From Ficedula albicollis (taxonomy: Eukaryota > Chordata > Aves > Passeriformes > Muscicapidae): 64,000 nt of DNA. The DNA is taken from NCBI RefSeq assembly GCF_000247815.1, contig NC_021674.1:76881360-76945359 (forward strand). Reading direction: 5' to 3'. The notes beneath the pieces are model-generated. The model worked only from the letters and a program-made list of their open reading frames with translations, was not told the origin of the DNA and made no database searches. This document shows positions 60,301 to 64,000 of this stretch, one piece after another; positions within the stretch are counted from its first letter, which is position 1, and every line of letters begins with the position of its first letter. Position numbers and translations under genes: made by a program.

Positions 60301-63300
60301 AAGTTTCGCAGTGTCTTCAAATTTCTGTGCTTGTTAGAAAGGTTAATAATCCAGTGTTATTTCATTTCTACCTGCTTCCTTGGGTAAATGGCCAGTTCCA
60401 AAACAGCCTCAGGAATTTTAAAAACCAGAAAATAAAAACCAAACACTTCCACTCATTTGCAGTCTCAGACTGATCCTGAAGTAAGTCAATGTCACTGCCA
60501 TTTGCTAACTCCATTACTTTGATCATCAGTACATTCTTGTTTCATATGTACAAGTTATGACAAGAGCCTTGGAAATACCAATAATTCAAAATGGAAGAAA
60601 TGACAAAGCTGGTGTCACATCATCCCTGTGGAGGAAAGGTTTAATACCACAAAAGATGAATATATCATCTAATTTTATATCCTGCTTTCTACAGATCATT
60701 TCTGCTTCATTCAGCTATCCATCACTGAACCAAAATTCCTGAATTCAGTCAGGTTATTCTTCATGTCTTCAAGAAATATACCAAATTCTGCTAGGATTTC
60801 CTTTTATGAATCACCAGTCTGATAATCCACATGAGAATGGCTGTTTTCAGTTAATATATATGAGTTATTTTTTCTCTTAGTTAATTAAAAAAAAACAAAC
60901 AAGCAAAAACTTGGTGGATATTTGACATCTGAAATTCTAAAACCCGTATGGTTCTTCTATCATGTGCACATCTTATAAGCATGCCATCAGATCCTTGGAC
61001 ATACAAATCTGACATAATCCGATCTTCAAAATGATCCATTTTATAAAATGTCTGGTTTACAAATCCTTGTTTTTCCTAGTTTGGAAAAGTTTTTACCAAA
61101 ACATAGGCATCAGACTACATTTTCTATCAAATTTTGTTAGCTTTTTTAATTAGCACCTTACAAGTAAGATTATCTTAAAGAGCTGCAGGCTGCCCTAAGG
61201 AAGTCTGTGCAATTCCAGGTAGCTTTTTACCCATGAACATAATTGTAAAGTGCTTACAGAGAGTACATCATTTGTTGAAAGTCAGATTATTGCTCCCTTA
61301 CTGTGATAAATGCACTGAGTAACATCTGCTTTAAGTAGTTCTTTAGCACTCATTTGGTGGACTTCTAAGAAAATACAGACAAATATGAAATAAAAATCAA
61401 ATACCAAATTATAACCTAAAGCTCAATGTGTGAGTAGCAGTTGTTAAAATCAGTTTTCAAATTTGTTTATAAATGCTCTGTTTCCAGAGTTATGATTTTG
61501 AGCTGGCCAAAATCAAAAGACGGTTCAGTCATCTCACAATAAAGAAAGGATGTGTTTGCTTCCACCCAACCACCTCTGTTTACATAATGTCCCATTATTC
61601 ATCTACCTCTACATTTGACTCCTCTTTTTCCTCCCTATTTTTGTATCTTATACCAAACCTTAGATTCATTTTGATCCTCTAGTAAAATGACTATTACATT
61701 AAACTATGGAAACAATTGCTTTAACATGAGAGGCTTAGTGAAGCAACTTAACCAATCACACAAGGGTCAAAATATTTGCCTTTGTCATGAGTTTCTCATT
61801 CGTTTATAGCCCACAGCATTTTAGTCAGGATAATTTCCTGCAAAGTAGAAAGTTTTAGGCTGATGGGTAGGTTGACACAGGCACCTTACATTGTTTCAGT
61901 CATTAAGACATTAGGTAAAACACGAGTCATCCCCAGTTACACTCGGCTTAAAACTGTCAGTACCGTTTAGGCACGCTCCGAGAAGGAATGCCCAATCAGA
62001 CCCCTTTGGGAATTTAGGCAAAGAAACACTTAGAATGGGATTAGTCTCATGCACCTTTAGGCACATGAAAGAAAGACATCAGAATCTGAACTAATCACTC
62101 CAGACTCTGAGAAAGAGAGGAGTAGGCACAGTCTAATGCATTTTGTTGCTCGTATTTCAGGTGCTTCTTTGATGAGGTGAATCCATTTAGATGACACCAG
62201 TATCTCTCATATGACTTTTAAATGAGTGAAAGGTGAGTAGCTCATTCTGACTTTATTATTCATATTTAGTTTCTGTGTCTGACTGAGCAGATGACTGAAT
62301 TGTGCTGCTTTGTCAGGTATGTCCACATGTTGCCACTGGTTTGGGTGTTACTTCCCAACTGGTCCTCCTTGTAAGATCTCCAGTTCTGTATTGGGTATTG
62401 GCTTGACTAAATCAGAGCTCCTGGGGAATCTAGCACGAAATTGCTAAAATAAAAATTCAGAATGCTTAGTCTAGAATAAGAAAAAATTTGTTTTTTTATT
62501 CAATATATTTTATTTAATTCCTTTTGAAGAAAACAGTGGGACTGATTTGCTGTTTGTACTGCTAATGTTTACTCCCAGTTACTCATGACACAGGAATAAG
62601 TTCAAGTGGTACATCAATGCAAACAGCTTTTTATAATGAGAGGGTCATTAGTAATTATAAACCTAATCAGCAGCATTTGATTGTCCAGATACACAGTACC
62701 TGGGTAGTTTTTTGATGGTCATGAACGAGACTTTCTGGTCCTTTCTTTATAACAAAAGTGCTTTATTTGACACATGAAACATAGAGAATTTTAGGGATTT
62801 GTAGACTGGCTTGATAGGTGGACCTATCAGGAGTAAATAAAAAAACAGAGAGGTTAATCTAATTTTTGATATAGAAATTTATCATCTAGTCTCACTAAAT
62901 ATTAGAAGACAATCTGCAATACAAGCATGAGACTAGTCCTTGTTACTAGTACAGGGCTTCTGCAGAATAATACAAACACTGCTGTGCAGCTATTGAGTTA
63001 AAAATGAGCTCTTAATAGAGGAAAATTTAGTGTACGTACAGAGATATTGAGACTTAATGTGTTAATGAATGGATTTAGTTTGTCAGAGTGTTGTTCTCTA
63101 GCATTCAGTCAGACAAAACTGCAGTGAGGTGAGCTCCCAGAAAACACATGGACCTTTACAGATGAAGCTTTATAACAAAACCATTGAGATGCTGTTTTCA
63201 TTCCTGACCAAATATATTCAGTATTCAGAATGCAGAGCAGGACTCCATCTGGAACATGTAACTGAAAAAGGGTTTTATCCAACACTTTGTCCTGGAATGA

Positions 63301-64000
63301 ACTACCACATACTGTCAAAATTGAGATTTTTCTCAAAATACAATTTTAAATTTCTTTTAATTAGAATAGCACCTGTTCTTCACCTTTTCTGCAGTAGATG
63401 AGTGGAGAGAGAACTCATTCCTTTAATAATGCACCACAATTATTACTTAAAATATGTCAATATCCTGGAAGCAGGGACTACTCTCTTTCCATTTGTTTAT
63501 TTCAATCTACAAAGTCACCAACTAGTGTCTTAAAGATACTATTTCAGGCATATCTGATTTAGTTCTTCTTGTTCTTGATCCTGTTCTGAGGATGTTAACT
63601 CTTCCCAGAAATTGTAAAACTATCTCACCCACCCTTCTGGATTTCGTTCTGCACACTGAGCTCAGATCTACCATAAAAACCCAAAATTCTAATCAGTTTT
63701 AATGAAGTGATTTTCAGGAAACTTACAGTAGAATTTCTAAAAAACAAGAGAAAAAAATCTTGTAAATTCTTCTTTCTTTATTTCAGTTCTTGATTTAAAC
63801 CACTGCAGATATCTCTAAGCCAGGTACTTATGAAATGGAAAAATTCAGAAATTATTCTCTCCTACCGCTGGATAATTTTTTCTTTAAGATACCTGAACAA
63901 GAAAAACAAGATAACAAGAAAAACTCAGATAACAATAAAGAAAAACTCAGAAAACAATAAACAAATGGGAATAGGCATAAAATTGGTGGTAAAATGAACT
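57381..64000. other. Unique AT-rich non-coding DNA to the window end
   Basis: No coding frame of note. Two places attract attention: 58190-58720, complex sequence without simple repeats that might be conserved non-coding DNA; and 61930-62240, with relatively many CpGs, a repeated TTTAGGCA word and a candidate exon. Both are discussed in the findings. Confidence 0.55.
62161..62232 (+). other. Possible non-coding exon by splice-site pattern
   Basis: A T-rich tract ending CGTATTTCAG is followed by 72 bp and then AAAG|GTGAGT, a strong donor. All three frames contain a stop, so if it is an exon it would be untranslated or part of a long non-coding RNA. No promoter or partner exon can be seen in the window. 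Confidence 0.18.

Overview
This is 64 kb of AT-rich vertebrate nuclear DNA, most probably from a bird. The evidence is the repeat content: CR1 LINE fragments with recognisable 3' ends, three long terminal repeats of the avian ERVL type (one an intact solo LTR with a 5-bp target-site duplication), and one very old MIR-like SINE core. I found no protein-coding gene, rRNA, tRNA or CRISPR array that I can support. The longest open frames are artefacts of homopolymer tracts or are antisense frames inside CR1 copies. The window is therefore best read as an intergenic or deep intronic segment.

Layout. 1-4.3 kb: unique AT-rich DNA with an AT/CATA microsatellite and an A/C-rich simple tract. 4.3-7.35 kb: one long, decayed CR1 LINE on the minus strand. 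It holds a nearly perfect direct tandem duplication (two 633-bp copies, one difference seen) that repeats part of the reverse-transcriptase region. 7.35-18.97 kb: unique DNA with two small tandem duplications (77 and 87 bp). 18.97-19.56 kb: solo ERVL-type LTR, plus strand, TSD TTAAT. 19.56-31.06 kb: unique DNA. 31.06-32.28 kb: two neighbouring minus-strand LTRs of the same broad family. 35.06-35.74 kb: 682-bp poly-C. 37.54-37.62 kb: T/C mirror-like tract. 40.49-40.86 kb: GC-richer block that may be another minus-strand LTR. 46.0-46.65 kb: an assembly gap of 38 Ns joined to 617 C. 51.6-53.85 kb: a (GGGAA)n array interrupted by 2,122 C. 54.2 kb: CA microsatellite. 56.5-56.8 kb: 5'-truncated CR1, minus strand. 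57.25-57.4 kb: MIR-like relic. 57.4-64 kb: unique DNA with some candidate conserved or spliced segments that cannot be tested without alignments.

The main message concerns assembly quality and repeat history rather than gene function. The very long C runs are almost certainly not real homopolymers, and any gene caller will translate them into false poly-glycine or poly-proline proteins. The recent duplication inside an otherwise ancient CR1 is the most interesting structure, but it could also be an assembly duplication. I did not find a new biological system here, and nothing in the window should be reported as one.
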